From NCBI GenBank assembly GCA_011389555.1, contig JAABUD010000225.1, forward strand, positions 1 through 64,000: a DNA stretch of 64,000 nt, read 5' to 3'. The stretch is from Desulfotignum sp. Its GTDB lineage: Bacteria; Desulfobacterota; Desulfobacteria; Desulfobacterales; Desulfobacteraceae. Numbering within the stretch: position 1 is the first letter of the stretch; every line of letters starts with the position of its first letter. Below, piece by piece: positions 48,383 through 58,230 of this stretch. The translations under genes were made by a program, and so were the position numbers. Below the pieces are notes generated by a model that was given only the letters and a program-made list of their open reading frames with translations, was not told the DNA's origin and made no database searches.

Positions 48383-48994
48383 TCATATCAGCAGATCCCC
48401 GATCCGATGCCACCGGACACCGAATTGATCCCGGTCCCAGGACCAGTAGATCATAAATGCCCTGCCCTTGACGGCAGACAGGTCCACAAATCCCCAGAAC
48501 CGGCTGTCATGGCTGTTGTCCCGGTTGTCTCCCATGACAAACAGCTTGTTTTCAGGCACCACCACCGGGGCCATGTTGTCCACATGGGTGGGCAGCCGGG
48601 AATACATGGCATAGGACTCATCGGTCACCGGATCTCCGTTGACATATAATTGCTTGTCCGCAATGGACACGGTGTCTCCGGCCACCGCCACCACCCGTTT
48701 GATAAAGTCTTTGGACGGATCCTCCGGATATTCGAATACCACGATATCTCCGGGCCGGGGATCCTTGAAAGGAATCAGGACCCGGCCGTCGGTAAAAGGG
48801 ATCTTGACCCCGTAAATGAATTTGTTCACCAGAATCTGATCCCCGATCTGAAGGGTTTCCAGCATGGAACCGGAAGGAATCTTGAATGCCTGGACAATAA
48901 ACGTACGGATGAACAAAGCGATCACAACGGCAATGAGAATGGCTTCAATATTCTCCCGCCAGGCGTTTTTCTTTTTTTTCATCTGAAATTCCAC
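48383..48994 (-). CDS. lepB: signal peptidase I
   Basis: AFKIPSGSMLETLQIGDQILVNKFIYG; DFIKRVVAVAGDTV; FVMGDNRDNSHDSRFWGFVD. Confidence 0.97.
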   Translation of the reverse strand: MEFQMKKKKNAWRENIEAILIAVVIALFIRTFIVQAFKIPSGSMLETLQIGDQILVNKFIYGVKIPFTDGRVLIPFKDPRPGDIVVFEYPEDPSKDFIKRVVAVAGDTVSIADKQLYVNGDPVTDESYAMYSRLPTHVDNMAPVVVPENKLFVMGDNRDNSHDSRFWGFVDLSAVKGRAFMIYWSWDRDQFGVRWHRIGDLLI

Positions 48995-48996
48995 CT

Positions 48997-50166
48997 CTAT
49001 GGCTGCCCGAACAGGTGCTGGGGCTGTCCCAAAAGAAATCTGGATTGCTGAATGGCAGACTTGAGAAGATCAGCGATCTTTCTGGCTTTGACCATGCTGG
49101 ACAAAGGATGCGTGGACACCGGTTGCCCCTTGACCATGATGGTGCCGCTTTTCAGTTCCGCATAGCTCACCTGGCCATACGACCGGGCCACCCCTTCCGG
49201 ATAATCATATCCATAGTCCACGATCTGGGTAAAGATCTTTTCATCGGAAATTGCCGTGAATTTCACCATTTCCTCATTGAGGATGGGAATGGGAACTCCC
49301 AGTCCCACGGACAGGGAACAGCCATATCCCCGGATGCTCTGGCCCACAAGCCAGTCAGCAGACATCTTTTTGAGATCTCCCATGACCATCAGCGTGCCGG
49401 CCGGCCCCAGGGGCACCCCGTTCAATCCCCGGTCCACCTCCGATTTGTGCTGGGTCCCGGTCCAGGTGACATACCCCTGGGCCCCGCCCAGAAAGATCCG
49501 GGTGCCCAGTCCGATGGTTTTCAGGTACGGATCGTTGAACAGCGGGCTCAAAGCCCCGGACGTGGAATAATTGGCATTGCCCATGCCGGGCTTCAATGTC
49601 CCCATGTACGTATATTTGGTGCGGTCCGACCGGTTGATGGCGCAATTGTAGTTCTGGTAGGCGTTTCTGGGATTCACCAGCATGGCATTGGGCAGTTGCT
49701 GAAGCGTCATGGTCTTTTCGATGCGCCGGTTGGGGTAACAGTCGGTGCCATAGGATTCCGCCCGGATCTCCACGGGTTTGCCCGCCACCAGATCCTGGAT
49801 CACATGCCCCCCGCCATAATTGAAATCTCCGGGATGGCGCTTGTTCAACGGATCGTCATCACAGGTCTGGGTGGCCCCCAGGTAGCAGTCCACCGCTGCG
49901 ATACCCGAATAGGCCGGCACATTGTTGAACCAGGTTTTCGTGGTACGTATCACGGGTTTCGACTGGCCGATGTTGATGAACGCTCCCGAAGAACACATGG
50001 GTGCGAATGTGCCGGTGGTGACCACATCCACCTGCCTTGCCGCTTCCACGACGCCGTTTTCCTTTGCAATGTCGATAATTTCTTCGGCAGTGACCACCAC
50101 GGCCTCTCCCCGGGCGATCTTCCGGTTGATCTGTTCATAGGTTTTATTGATTGTGAACTCGCTCAT
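48997..50166 (-). CDS. homocysteine biosynthesis-type (DUF39/HcyBio) protein
   Basis: VDVVTTGTFAPMCSSGAFINIGQSKPVIRTTKTWFNNVPAYSGIAAVDCYLGATQ; GARIFLGGAQGYV-like motif. Confidence 0.92.
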   Translation of the reverse strand: MSEFTINKTYEQINRKIARGEAVVVTAEEIIDIAKENGVVEAARQVDVVTTGTFAPMCSSGAFINIGQSKPVIRTTKTWFNNVPAYSGIAAVDCYLGATQTCDDDPLNKRHPGDFNYGGGHVIQDLVAGKPVEIRAESYGTDCYPNRRIEKTMTLQQLPNAMLVNPRNAYQNYNCAINRSDRTKYTYMGTLKPGMGNANYSTSGALSPLFNDPYLKTIGLGTRIFLGGAQGYVTWTGTQHKSEVDRGLNGVPLGPAGTLMVMGDLKKMSADWLVGQSIRGYGCSLSVGLGVPIPILNEEMVKFTAISDEKIFTQIVDYGYDYPEGVARSYGQVSYAELKSGTIMVKGQPVSTHPLSSMVKARKIADLLKSAIQQSRFLLGQPQHLFGQP

Positions 50167-51539
50167 GATTTTCCTTCACCCACCGCCTTGATTTTGGCGG
50201 TGATATTGTTTTCGATCCAGTTGGGATCCCACCATTCCAGCGGATTGACAAACACATTGTGCACGATCATGGAAAAATGCAGATGATCTCCGGCCGCCAG
50301 TCCGGTCATGCCGGTGTTGCCGATGATATCGCCTTTTTCGACCCGGTCCCCTTCTGACACCGCCATGTTGCTCAGATGAGAATACAGGCTGGCCAGGCCG
50401 AACCCATGGTCGATGATCACGGTATTGCCGAAAATCCCCACCGGTTGTGCCATGATGATTCGACCCGAATTGGCGGCTCCCACCGGGGACAGGGCCGTGG
50501 ATGCCAGATCGATGCCCATGTGACGGGACTGCCCGATTTCCTTTCCATTGTAGGTATAGGTGCGCCGGTCTCCGAATCCGGCCCGGGTGGCCCCGGCCAT
50601 CCGTTCGAATTTTTTGTCCCACAGTATCTGCGGCTCGGTGTCCGCCGGAATGGACAGCACTTTTTTTACGTTGGCATTTCGAAGTTCGGTGTTGACCACC
50701 TGAAATTTTTCCAGAAGCGGGTTGTCGGCTTTTTCAAACTGCGCTTCCCGGTCTCCAAGATGAAAATCCGGCATGGTCAACCCTAAAAACGAATCGGAAA
50801 TCGTGAGCACATCCGATTTGAACCCGCGATCCCGAATGTAATGATAAAATCCTTTGCGGGTCGTATTTCCTGCGGCATCCTCGGCCGTGACCCAGATCCG
50901 GGTGCCCGGCCCCTGGGTATGATCCAGCGCAAAAAACGCCGCGTGGATATCGGTTTGATCAAACATTCCGGAATGGCCGGGAAAAAACCGGTCCCCCACC
51001 CGAATGCCGCTTTTCACATCCGGTTCGAACAGTTTATAGATCACCAGGCCGGCACCGCCCCGTTCCACATTGTGCTGCCGGGTCAACACTTCGATTTTTG
51101 GGGGGCGGGTGTCGATGATGACCGACAGGGTTTCCTCCGATAGATTTCCCCGGTTCCACCCCCGCCAGGATTGATCCCGCACCTGGATATGAAGCGTGGC
51201 CGTTCCATCATTCAGACCATGCCGATTGACTTCCACGGGAATGACCAGCCGGTCTTCCATCCGGTTTTTTCCGGGAAACAGGGTGAAAACCGGCGCCGGC
51301 GGATACGTTTTTTTCAAAAGGGTCTTTTCGATATCCTGTTGAATCAGGCGGACCTGAACCTCTCTGAGTCCGGTTTTCGCGTCTTTGATATCCAGGGACA
51401 GCGCCATCCGGTCTTTGATATACATGGCTGGCAGATCGACTGCCAGCCCGGGGGACGTTCCTTCGAATCGATATGTCAATACCCATATCAAGAGGACCAG
51501 AATCCCGGCAAAAATCACCAGAACAAAAAGCTTTTTCAT
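50163..51539 (-). CDS. M23 family metallopeptidase (LytM-type)
   Basis: Signal anchor; SRHMGIDLASTALSPVGAANSGRIIMAQPVGIFGNTVIIDHGFGLASLYSHLSNMAV...AGDHLHFSM. Confidence 0.94.
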   Translation of the reverse strand: MKKLFVLVIFAGILVLLIWVLTYRFEGTSPGLAVDLPAMYIKDRMALSLDIKDAKTGLREVQVRLIQQDIEKTLLKKTYPPAPVFTLFPGKNRMEDRLVIPVEVNRHGLNDGTATLHIQVRDQSWRGWNRGNLSEETLSVIIDTRPPKIEVLTRQHNVERGGAGLVIYKLFEPDVKSGIRVGDRFFPGHSGMFDQTDIHAAFFALDHTQGPGTRIWVTAEDAAGNTTRKGFYHYIRDRGFKSDVLTISDSFLGLTMPDFHLGDREAQFEKADNPLLEKFQVVNTELRNANVKKVLSIPADTEPQILWDKKFERMAGATRAGFGDRRTYTYNGKEIGQSRHMGIDLASTALSPVGAANSGRIIMAQPVGIFGNTVIIDHGFGLASLYSHLSNMAVSEGDRVEKGDIIGNTGMTGLAAGDHLHFSMIVHNVFVNPLEWWDPNWIENNITAKIKAVGEGKS

Positions 51540-51593
51540 TAAAAATACTCATCTTTTCAATTGGTTATAGTTATCCAAAGCGAAATGCCCATA

Positions 51594-51630
51594 AAAATAC
51601 CAGCTTGGCCAAAACTTATCAAGGTATTTT
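51594..51630. repeat. 8-bp inverted repeat AAAATACC/GGTATTTT in divergent intergenic region
   Basis: 51594-51601 and 51623-51630, 21-nt spacer. Confidence 0.8.
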
Positions 51631-51712
51631 ACATTCTTGACTTTTTGGATCTCAGATTATAGGTTGAAACCGCATTGAAAATACAAATTTTACATCAGAA
51701 CAAGGATTGTCC

Positions 51713-52522
51713 ATGACCAATTTTTTTTTTGAAATGATCGACACCCCTGCCCCCCGCTTTTTTTTGATGGCCGGACCCTGTGTCATCGAAGATTTCGATA
51801 CCACGTTTCAGATCGCCAAAACCCTGAAAACCATGACCACGGATCTGGGCATTCCTTTTATCTTCAAGGCCTCCTTTGACAAAGCCAACCGCACATCTGT
51901 CCAGTCCTTCCGGGGCCCCGGATTCAAACAGGGGCTGTCCATTCTGGCAGACATCAAATCCCGCCTGGACCTGAAAGTGATTTCAGACATTCATCTGCCG
52001 GATCAAGCCGATCCGGCGGCCCGGGTTCTGGATGTGATCCAGATTCCGGCATTTTTATGCCGACAGACCGACCTGATTGTGGCCGCGTGCCAGACCGGCT
52101 GCCCGGTGAGTGTCAAAAAAGGTCAGTTCCTGGCCCCTCTGGACTGCAAAAACATTCTTGACAAAGCCGCTTCCACCGGCAACTCCCATATCGCCATCAC
52201 CGAACGGGGCACCAGTTTCGGGTACAACAATCTGGTGGTGGATTTCCGGTCCATTCATATCTTGACACAGATGGGCGTACCCGTGATATTCGATGCCACT
52301 CACAGTGTTCAGCTTCCCGGCGGGGGCCTCACCTCTTCCGCCGGAGACCGGCAGTTCATTCCCACGCTGGCCAAAGCAGCGGTTGCCGCGGGCACCCACG
52401 GTCTGTTCATGGAAACCCACCCCGATCCCGAAAAAGCGCTGTGTGACGGTCCCAATTCCATGCCCTTGACCGACATGGCCCCCTTGCTCACCACACTTCT
52501 GGCCATTAAAAAATGCAGTTGA
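51713..52522 (+). CDS. kdsA: 3-deoxy-8-phosphooctulonate synthase
   Basis: FLMAGPCVIEDFDTTFQIAKTLK; FKASFDKANRTSVQSFRGPGFKQGLSIL; RGTSFGYNNLVVDFRS. Confidence 0.97.
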   Translation: MTNFFFEMIDTPAPRFFLMAGPCVIEDFDTTFQIAKTLKTMTTDLGIPFIFKASFDKANRTSVQSFRGPGFKQGLSILADIKSRLDLKVISDIHLPDQADPAARVLDVIQIPAFLCRQTDLIVAACQTGCPVSVKKGQFLAPLDCKNILDKAASTGNSHIAITERGTSFGYNNLVVDFRSIHILTQMGVPVIFDATHSVQLPGGGLTSSAGDRQFIPTLAKAAVAAGTHGLFMETHPDPEKALCDGPNSMPLTDMAPLLTTLLAIKKCS

Positions 52523-52530
52523 ACTCCCGG

Positions 52531-53046
52531 ATGACAGCGTCTCTGAAACAGATCCAACTGCTGGTTCTGGATGTGGACGGGGTCTTGACCGACGGCCGGA
52601 TCATTTATACCGATTCCGGAGAACAGATCAAACAGTTTTCATCCCGGGACGGTCTGGGGTTGCGCCTGCTCATGGACAACGGCATTCAGGTGGGTCTCAT
52701 CACCGGACGCCGTTCCGGGGCGCTCACCCACCGCTGTAAAAACCTGGGCATCGACCTGGTGTTTGACGGTATTTTCAACAAGGCCGAGGCCCTGGACCGA
52801 ATGGCGCAGCAGACCCGCATCGATCCTTTTGCCATGGCATTCATGGGAGACGACCTGATCGACCTGCCGGCCATGGCCCGGGCCGGGGTGGCCATTGCGG
52901 TGGCAGATGCGGTCGATGAAGTCAAAGCCCGGGCCGATCTCGTCACCCGGGCCGCCGGGGGCCACGGGGCCGTCAGGGAAATCTGCGAAGCGATCCTCAA
53001 ATCCGCGGGCCTGTGGGAAACCGCTTTGACACCCTTTCTGGCATGA
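52531..53046 (+). CDS. kdsC: 3-deoxy-D-manno-octulosonate 8-phosphate phosphatase
   Basis: LLVLDVDGVLTDGRIIYTDSGEQIKQFSSRDGLGLRLLMDNGIQVGLITGR; MGDDLIDLPAM. Confidence 0.96.
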   Translation: MTASLKQIQLLVLDVDGVLTDGRIIYTDSGEQIKQFSSRDGLGLRLLMDNGIQVGLITGRRSGALTHRCKNLGIDLVFDGIFNKAEALDRMAQQTRIDPFAMAFMGDDLIDLPAMARAGVAIAVADAVDEVKARADLVTRAAGGHGAVREICEAILKSAGLWETALTPFLA

Positions 53047-53621
53047 ACCGCTTTATTTTCAAAAACCCCCGGGTTCTGGCCATACTACTCCTGTGTGTCC
53101 TGGCTGCCGGTGCCGGTATCGTTTTCTTCATCCCCGCCATGATGAATGCGCCGCAAAGCGTCACAAACTTTCACATCGATTCTGAAGCCGCCCTGAAACT
53201 GGGTGCCATGAAACAGATTTCAAAAAAAAACGGCATCACGGAATGGGAACTGGAAGCCGCCACCGCCACCCTGGCAAAAGAACGGAATCAAGCCATACTG
53301 ACCCGGGTTCATGTGGTATTTCATACCCGCCACGAGGATACCGTGGTTTTGACATCCGACCAGGGAATTCTGGACACCGAGACCCACGATATGGATTTTA
53401 CTGGAAATGTGGTGGTGCAACACCAGACATACACCCTGAAAACTGATAAGTTGCATTATAAAAAAAAACCACATATAATACATGCCGATACAAAGGTTTG
53501 GCTTGAGACGGCCGATGCGGCCATGGAAGCGGACACCATGGAATTTAGTATCAATGACAATCAGATAATTTTACAAGGACAGGTTAAAGGAACATTCAGT
53601 GAAAACTTCAAACTGCCGTAA
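53043..53621 (+). CDS. lptC: LPS export ABC transporter periplasmic protein LptC
   Basis: N-terminal TM; EWELEAATATLAKERNQAIL...VVLTSDQGILDTETHDMDFTGNVVVQHQTYTLKTDKLHY; between kdsC and lptA. Confidence 0.9.
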   Translation: MNRFIFKNPRVLAILLLCVLAAGAGIVFFIPAMMNAPQSVTNFHIDSEAALKLGAMKQISKKNGITEWELEAATATLAKERNQAILTRVHVVFHTRHEDTVVLTSDQGILDTETHDMDFTGNVVVQHQTYTLKTDKLHYKKKPHIIHADTKVWLETADAAMEADTMEFSINDNQIILQGQVKGTFSENFKLP

Positions 53622-54153
53622 ATGTATGGCCGGGATCATCGGACTGTTGGTTTTCACTTTGATATCCCAGACTGCATCCGGGGAAAAAAATGAAACCAAC
53701 GGGGCACCCTCTGTTGAAAAACCATTACATATCACTGCGGATAACATGGTGGCCCGCCAGAATGATTCCATGGTGGAATTTATCGGCAATGTCAATGCCA
53801 CCCAGGAGGATATGCGTCTTGTGGCTGAATCGTTGAAACTGTTTTTGCATGATTCTCAGCCGGACACGGAAAACACGGCAGATACCCGCCGGATCCAGAA
53901 AATCGTGGCCACCGACAATGTCGAGTACACGGCCGGTGACCGGCATGCCGTGGCGGACCAGGCAGTGTATACGGCCGAGGATGATATCCTGGTTCTCACC
54001 GGCCGTGAAGTCAAACTGCTCACCGGTACCAGCTGGGTGAGCGGCACAAAGATCACCTTGTTCAGAAAACAGGACCGGGTCCTGGTGGAAAGTGATGGTA
54101 AAACCCGGGTTCAAGCCCTGTTCAACCCGGAAGACCGTCCTGCTGATCAATAA
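53599..54153 (+). CDS. lptA: LptA/OstA family LPS transport periplasmic protein
   Basis: GTG start; PLHITADNMVARQNDSMVEFIGNVNATQEDMRLVAESLKLF. Confidence 0.92.
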   Translation: MKTSNCRKCMAGIIGLLVFTLISQTASGEKNETNGAPSVEKPLHITADNMVARQNDSMVEFIGNVNATQEDMRLVAESLKLFLHDSQPDTENTADTRRIQKIVATDNVEYTAGDRHAVADQAVYTAEDDILVLTGREVKLLTGTSWVSGTKITLFRKQDRVLVESDGKTRVQALFNPEDRPADQ

Positions 54154-54157
54154 ATAA

Positions 54158-54880
54158 ATGACTGAGCTTTCACTCAATAGGCTGGTAAAGACCTATCAAG
54201 GAAAAACAGTGGTGAATCAGGCCGATCTGACGGTCATGCCGGGTCGGGTGACCGGACTGCTCGGACCCAACGGTGCCGGGAAAACCACTACGTTTTACAT
54301 GACCGTGGGCATGATCAGACCCGACACCGGCCATGTCTTTCTGGGTGAAGAAGATATCACCCAGTACCCCATGTATATCCGTGCCAGAAAAGGAATCGGC
54401 TACCTGCCCCAGGAAAGCTCCATTTTCAAAAAACTGACGGTCGAAAAAAATATTACTGCGATTCTGGAGGTGTTGCCCGACCCTGTGGTTCCGGTTCAGT
54501 CCAAAGCAGCGGATCTGATGCAGGAACTGGGCATCCAGGGGCTGGCCCGCCAGAAAGCGGCATCCCTGTCCGGAGGCGAACGCAGACGGCTGGAGATCGC
54601 CAGGGTTCTGGCCACCGACCCGTTGTTCATTCTACTGGACGAACCGTTTGCCGGCATCGATCCGCTGGCTGTGATGGATATCCAGCAGATCATCACCCAG
54701 CTGACCCGAAAAGGAATCGGGGTGCTCATCTCCGACCATAATGTCCGGGAAACGCTGGGGGTTTGTGACCATGCGTATATCATGAGTCAGGGAGAAGTGA
54801 TTGAATCCGGTCCGCCGGACCGGATCATCTCCAGTGCCATTGCCAAAAAAACGTATCTGGGAGATAATTTCAGGCTGTAA
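54158..54880 (+). CDS. lptB: LPS export ABC transporter ATP-binding protein LptB
   Basis: LGPNGAGKTTTFYMTVGMIRPDTGHVFLGEEDITQYPMYIRARKGIGYLPQESSIFKKLTVEKNI; LSGGERRRLEIAR. Confidence 0.97.
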   Translation: MTELSLNRLVKTYQGKTVVNQADLTVMPGRVTGLLGPNGAGKTTTFYMTVGMIRPDTGHVFLGEEDITQYPMYIRARKGIGYLPQESSIFKKLTVEKNITAILEVLPDPVVPVQSKAADLMQELGIQGLARQKAASLSGGERRRLEIARVLATDPLFILLDEPFAGIDPLAVMDIQQIITQLTRKGIGVLISDHNVRETLGVCDHAYIMSQGEVIESGPPDRIISSAIAKKTYLGDNFRL

Positions 54881-54881
54881 C

Positions 54882-56324
54882 ATGGAACTAGGCTTTCAAC
54901 AGAACCTCACATTGACCCAGCAGCTGGTGATGACCCCCCAGCTCCAGCAGGCCATCAAACTGCTGCAGCTGTCCCGTGTCGAGCTGGCGGAAATGATTCA
55001 GCAGGAGATGGAACAGAATCCGGCACTGGAAGAACAGGCCCCGGACGAGCCGGTTGACCGGGCATTGTCCGACCCGGCAACGGACACACCGGGACCTGAC
55101 GGGGACACACCGGTCAAGGAAATCACCATCGATGAAAAAGTGCAGCCGGACACGGACTGGGAGAATTATATCAATGAATACAATTCCACCGGACGGATTC
55201 AAACAGAGACCGAACATACCGAAGCCCCCAATTTCGAGGCGTTCACTTCCGAAAAAACCACTCTGGAGGCCCATCTGAAATGGCAGTTGATGCTCCAGGC
55301 TCTGGACAAGGCGGATGAACAGATCGGTCACATGATCATTGACAACCTCAACCCGGACGGATACCTGTGCACGGCAACAGCCGAGATCGCCCAGGCGGCC
55401 GAGGTGGAGACAGAACAGGTGGAAAAGGTTTTATCCGTACTGCAAACACTGGACCCGCCGGGCGTGTGTGCCAGAAATTTGTGTGAAACCCTGCTCATCC
55501 AGGTGAAACAGCTGGGGATTGAAAACCCGGTGCTCACCGAAATCATCAAACACCATCTGAAAAATCTGGAAAACCGGAACAGCCGGAAAATTGCCAAGGC
55601 GTTGCGTATTTCCGTGGATGATGTCCGGACTGCGGTAAACATCCTCCAATACCTGGAACCCAAACCGGGCAGAAAATTTTCCCATGAAGAACCCGCCTAT
55701 ATCATTCCCGATATTTATGTCTATAAAGTGGCAAATGGATTTAAAATCGTCATGAATGATGACGGGTTGCCCAAGCTGCGCATCAACCGTTTTTACAAAA
55801 ACGCCATTGCCGAAGGAAAAAAAATTTCCAGGGAGACCCGGGTGTATCTCAACGAAAAAATGCAGTCCGCTTCCTGGCTGATCAAGAGCATTCACCAGCG
55901 GCAGAAAACCATCTACCTGGTCATGGAAAGCATTATCAAATTTCAGCATGAATTCTTTGAAAACGGCATCACTCACCTGCGTCCTCTGATACTCCGGGAC
56001 ATTGCCGAAGATATCCAGATGCATGAATCCACCATCAGCCGGGTCACCACCAATAAATATGCCTATACGCCCCAGGGACTGTTCGAACTCAAATATTTTT
56101 TCAACTCATCCATCGAACGGACCGGCCGCGAATCAATGGCATCCGCCAGTGTCAAGGAAAGGATCCGACTGCTGATCGAAAAAGAAGATCCTGCCGCTCC
56201 GTTAAGTGATGATCGCATTGCCGGTATTCTTCAGAAATCCGACATACAGATCGCCCGAAGAACCGTTGCCAAATACCGGAAGGTGCTCAATATTCTGCCT
56301 TCCAACAAACGTAAACAACTTTAG
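54882..56324 (+). CDS. rpoN: RNA polymerase sigma-54 factor
   Basis: MELGFQQNLTLTQQLVMTPQLQQAIKLLQLSRVEL; C-terminal RpoN box ARRTVAKYRKVLNI. Confidence 0.97.
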   Translation: MELGFQQNLTLTQQLVMTPQLQQAIKLLQLSRVELAEMIQQEMEQNPALEEQAPDEPVDRALSDPATDTPGPDGDTPVKEITIDEKVQPDTDWENYINEYNSTGRIQTETEHTEAPNFEAFTSEKTTLEAHLKWQLMLQALDKADEQIGHMIIDNLNPDGYLCTATAEIAQAAEVETEQVEKVLSVLQTLDPPGVCARNLCETLLIQVKQLGIENPVLTEIIKHHLKNLENRNSRKIAKALRISVDDVRTAVNILQYLEPKPGRKFSHEEPAYIIPDIYVYKVANGFKIVMNDDGLPKLRINRFYKNAIAEGKKISRETRVYLNEKMQSASWLIKSIHQRQKTIYLVMESIIKFQHEFFENGITHLRPLILRDIAEDIQMHESTISRVTTNKYAYTPQGLFELKYFFNSSIERTGRESMASASVKERIRLLIEKEDPAAPLSDDRIAGILQKSDIQIARRTVAKYRKVLNILPSNKRKQL

Positions 56325-56335
56325 GGGGGTGTTTC

Positions 56336-56878
56336 ATGCAAACGACTGTGACCTTTAAAAAAATCGATCCTTCCGATCCATTAAAGTCTTACGTGAACAA
56401 AAAAATCGATAAATTCGATCGGATGCTGGACAGCCCGGCAGAAGCCCATGTGGTATTGTCGGTGGAAAAAATAAGGCACATTGCGGAAATCACACTGACC
56501 TGTGACAAACTCAACATTCATGCCAGAGAATCGTCTGAAAACATGTACTCTTCCATTGACAGCCTCATGGACAAAGTCCGGGTACAGATCAAAAAACACA
56601 AGGAAAAAATCAAACAGCACATGTCCGGTAAAAAGCAGAGTCTCCTGGACACGGCGGAATTCGACCGCAGCCCCATGCAGCAGCCCGAGTTCCAGGGATT
56701 CGATGATCTGGTCATGGAGCCTTTGGACACCAAACCCATGGATATCATCGATGCGGTCAACGAGTTCAACAGCGGCCGCCATACGTTTTTTGTGTTCAAC
56801 AATGCCCGAACCGAACAATTGAATGTTCTTTACAAACACAACAATGGAAAACTGGGATTGATCCAGCCCGGGGGATAG
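56336..56878 (+). CDS. hpf: ribosome hibernation promoting factor (long form)
   Basis: S30AE domain plus C-terminal FVFNNARTEQLNVLYKHNNGKLGLIQP dimerisation domain. Confidence 0.93.
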   Translation: MQTTVTFKKIDPSDPLKSYVNKKIDKFDRMLDSPAEAHVVLSVEKIRHIAEITLTCDKLNIHARESSENMYSSIDSLMDKVRVQIKKHKEKIKQHMSGKKQSLLDTAEFDRSPMQQPEFQGFDDLVMEPLDTKPMDIIDAVNEFNSGRHTFFVFNNARTEQLNVLYKHNNGKLGLIQPGG

Positions 56879-56889
56879 TCGAAACCAAT

Positions 56890-57348
56890 ATGAAACTCAG
56901 TCAATTACTCACAAAAGAGTCTATTGTGGCGGATCTGGCATCCACCAACAAACACGGCATCATTCAGGAACTGGCCCGGGCCGTGGCACCGGCTGCCAAT
57001 ATTCCCGCCGAGGATATCGCAGCGGTTCTGATGGAAAGAGAATCACTGGGAAGTACCGGCATCGGGGGCGGTATTGCCATTCCCCACGGAAAACTAGCGG
57101 CCGTCAACGAGATCATACTGGGGTTCGGGCGCAGCAAAACCGGTGTGACCTATGATTCACTGGATGGAAAACCGGTCCATATTTTCTTTCTGCTTTTGAC
57201 CCCGGAAAATTCCACGGGCGGGCATTTGAAAGTTTTGGCTCAGATTTCCAAACTGTTGAAAATGGACCATTTTAAACAGGAGTTGATCAATGCTGAAACC
57301 ATGGATGACATCCATGAATTTATTCTGGAACAGGATGAAACATTTTAA
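56890..57348 (+). CDS. ptsN: PTS IIA component, PtsN-like
   Basis: VLMERESLGSTGIGGGIAIPHGKL EIIA-Ntr phosphosite context. Confidence 0.95.
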   Translation: MKLSQLLTKESIVADLASTNKHGIIQELARAVAPAANIPAEDIAAVLMERESLGSTGIGGGIAIPHGKLAAVNEIILGFGRSKTGVTYDSLDGKPVHIFFLLLTPENSTGGHLKVLAQISKLLKMDHFKQELINAETMDDIHEFILEQDETF

Positions 57349-58230
57349 ATGAAACCGTTACCGGTATTCATCATCACCGGACTGTCGGGTTCCGGGAAAA
57401 CCACGGCCATGCAGGCATTCGAGGATGCATCTTTTTACTGCGTGGACAATATGCCCCTGGAACTGGTACCCCGGTTTCTGGAACTGCCTTTTAAGCAGAG
57501 CCCGGACATCAAGGGCATTGCCTTTGTCATGGATATGCGGTCCAGAACCTTTGCGACCCATTACACCGCCGGGATCGGTGCGATTGAAGATCTGGGTATT
57601 TCTCCGGAAATTATTTTCCTGGAAGCGGATGTGGATACCCTGGTCAAACGGTTCAGCCAAACCCGGCGGCAGCATCCGGTAAGCGGCAAAGAAAGTCTGC
57701 TGGAAAGCATTCATTCAGAGATCCACTCTTTGCGCCTGATCAAATCAACGGCTCACCATATTATCGAAACCAGCCGTTTGAGCGTCCACCAACTCAAAGC
57801 CACGATCCTGGACCTGATCAGCCGCGGCAGTGGAAATCCCATCAAAATGAAAATCAATGTATTGTCTTTCGGGTATAAATACGGCATACCAGGGGATGCG
57901 GATCTGGTCATGGATATGCGGTTTCTGGCCAATCCCTATTTTGAACCCTTGTTGAAACATCTGGATGGCGAGTCGAAAGCCGTGCGGGAATTTGTGTTAT
58001 CCAATCCGGAAACCCGGACATTTCTGGAAAAATTCACGCAGCTGCTTGACTATCTGATTCCTTTGTATCAAAGGGAGAACAAGGCGTATTTTACCATTGC
58101 GGTGGGTTGCACCGGCGGACGTCACAGAAGCGTCGTGATTGCCCGCAGCCTTTTTGAACACCTAAACCATAAAAACCGTCATCCCGGACTGATTCACCGG
58201 GACATCGATCGGGATATCAGGGAAATATGA
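57349..58230 (+). CDS. rapZ: RNase adapter protein RapZ
   Basis: ITGLSGSGKTTAMQAFEDASFYCVDNMPLELV; VLSFGYKYGIPGDADLVMDMRFLANPYFEP; GCTGGRHRSV. Confidence 0.97.
   Translation: MKPLPVFIITGLSGSGKTTAMQAFEDASFYCVDNMPLELVPRFLELPFKQSPDIKGIAFVMDMRSRTFATHYTAGIGAIEDLGISPEIIFLEADVDTLVKRFSQTRRQHPVSGKESLLESIHSEIHSLRLIKSTAHHIIETSRLSVHQLKATILDLISRGSGNPIKMKINVLSFGYKYGIPGDADLVMDMRFLANPYFEPLLKHLDGESKAVREFVLSNPETRTFLEKFTQLLDYLIPLYQRENKAYFTIAVGCTGGRHRSVVIARSLFEHLNHKNRHPGLIHRDIDRDIREI

Noticed and set aside
49015-50286. 423-aa + ORF antisense to the DUF39 gene
   Set aside because: Shadow ORF; biased composition
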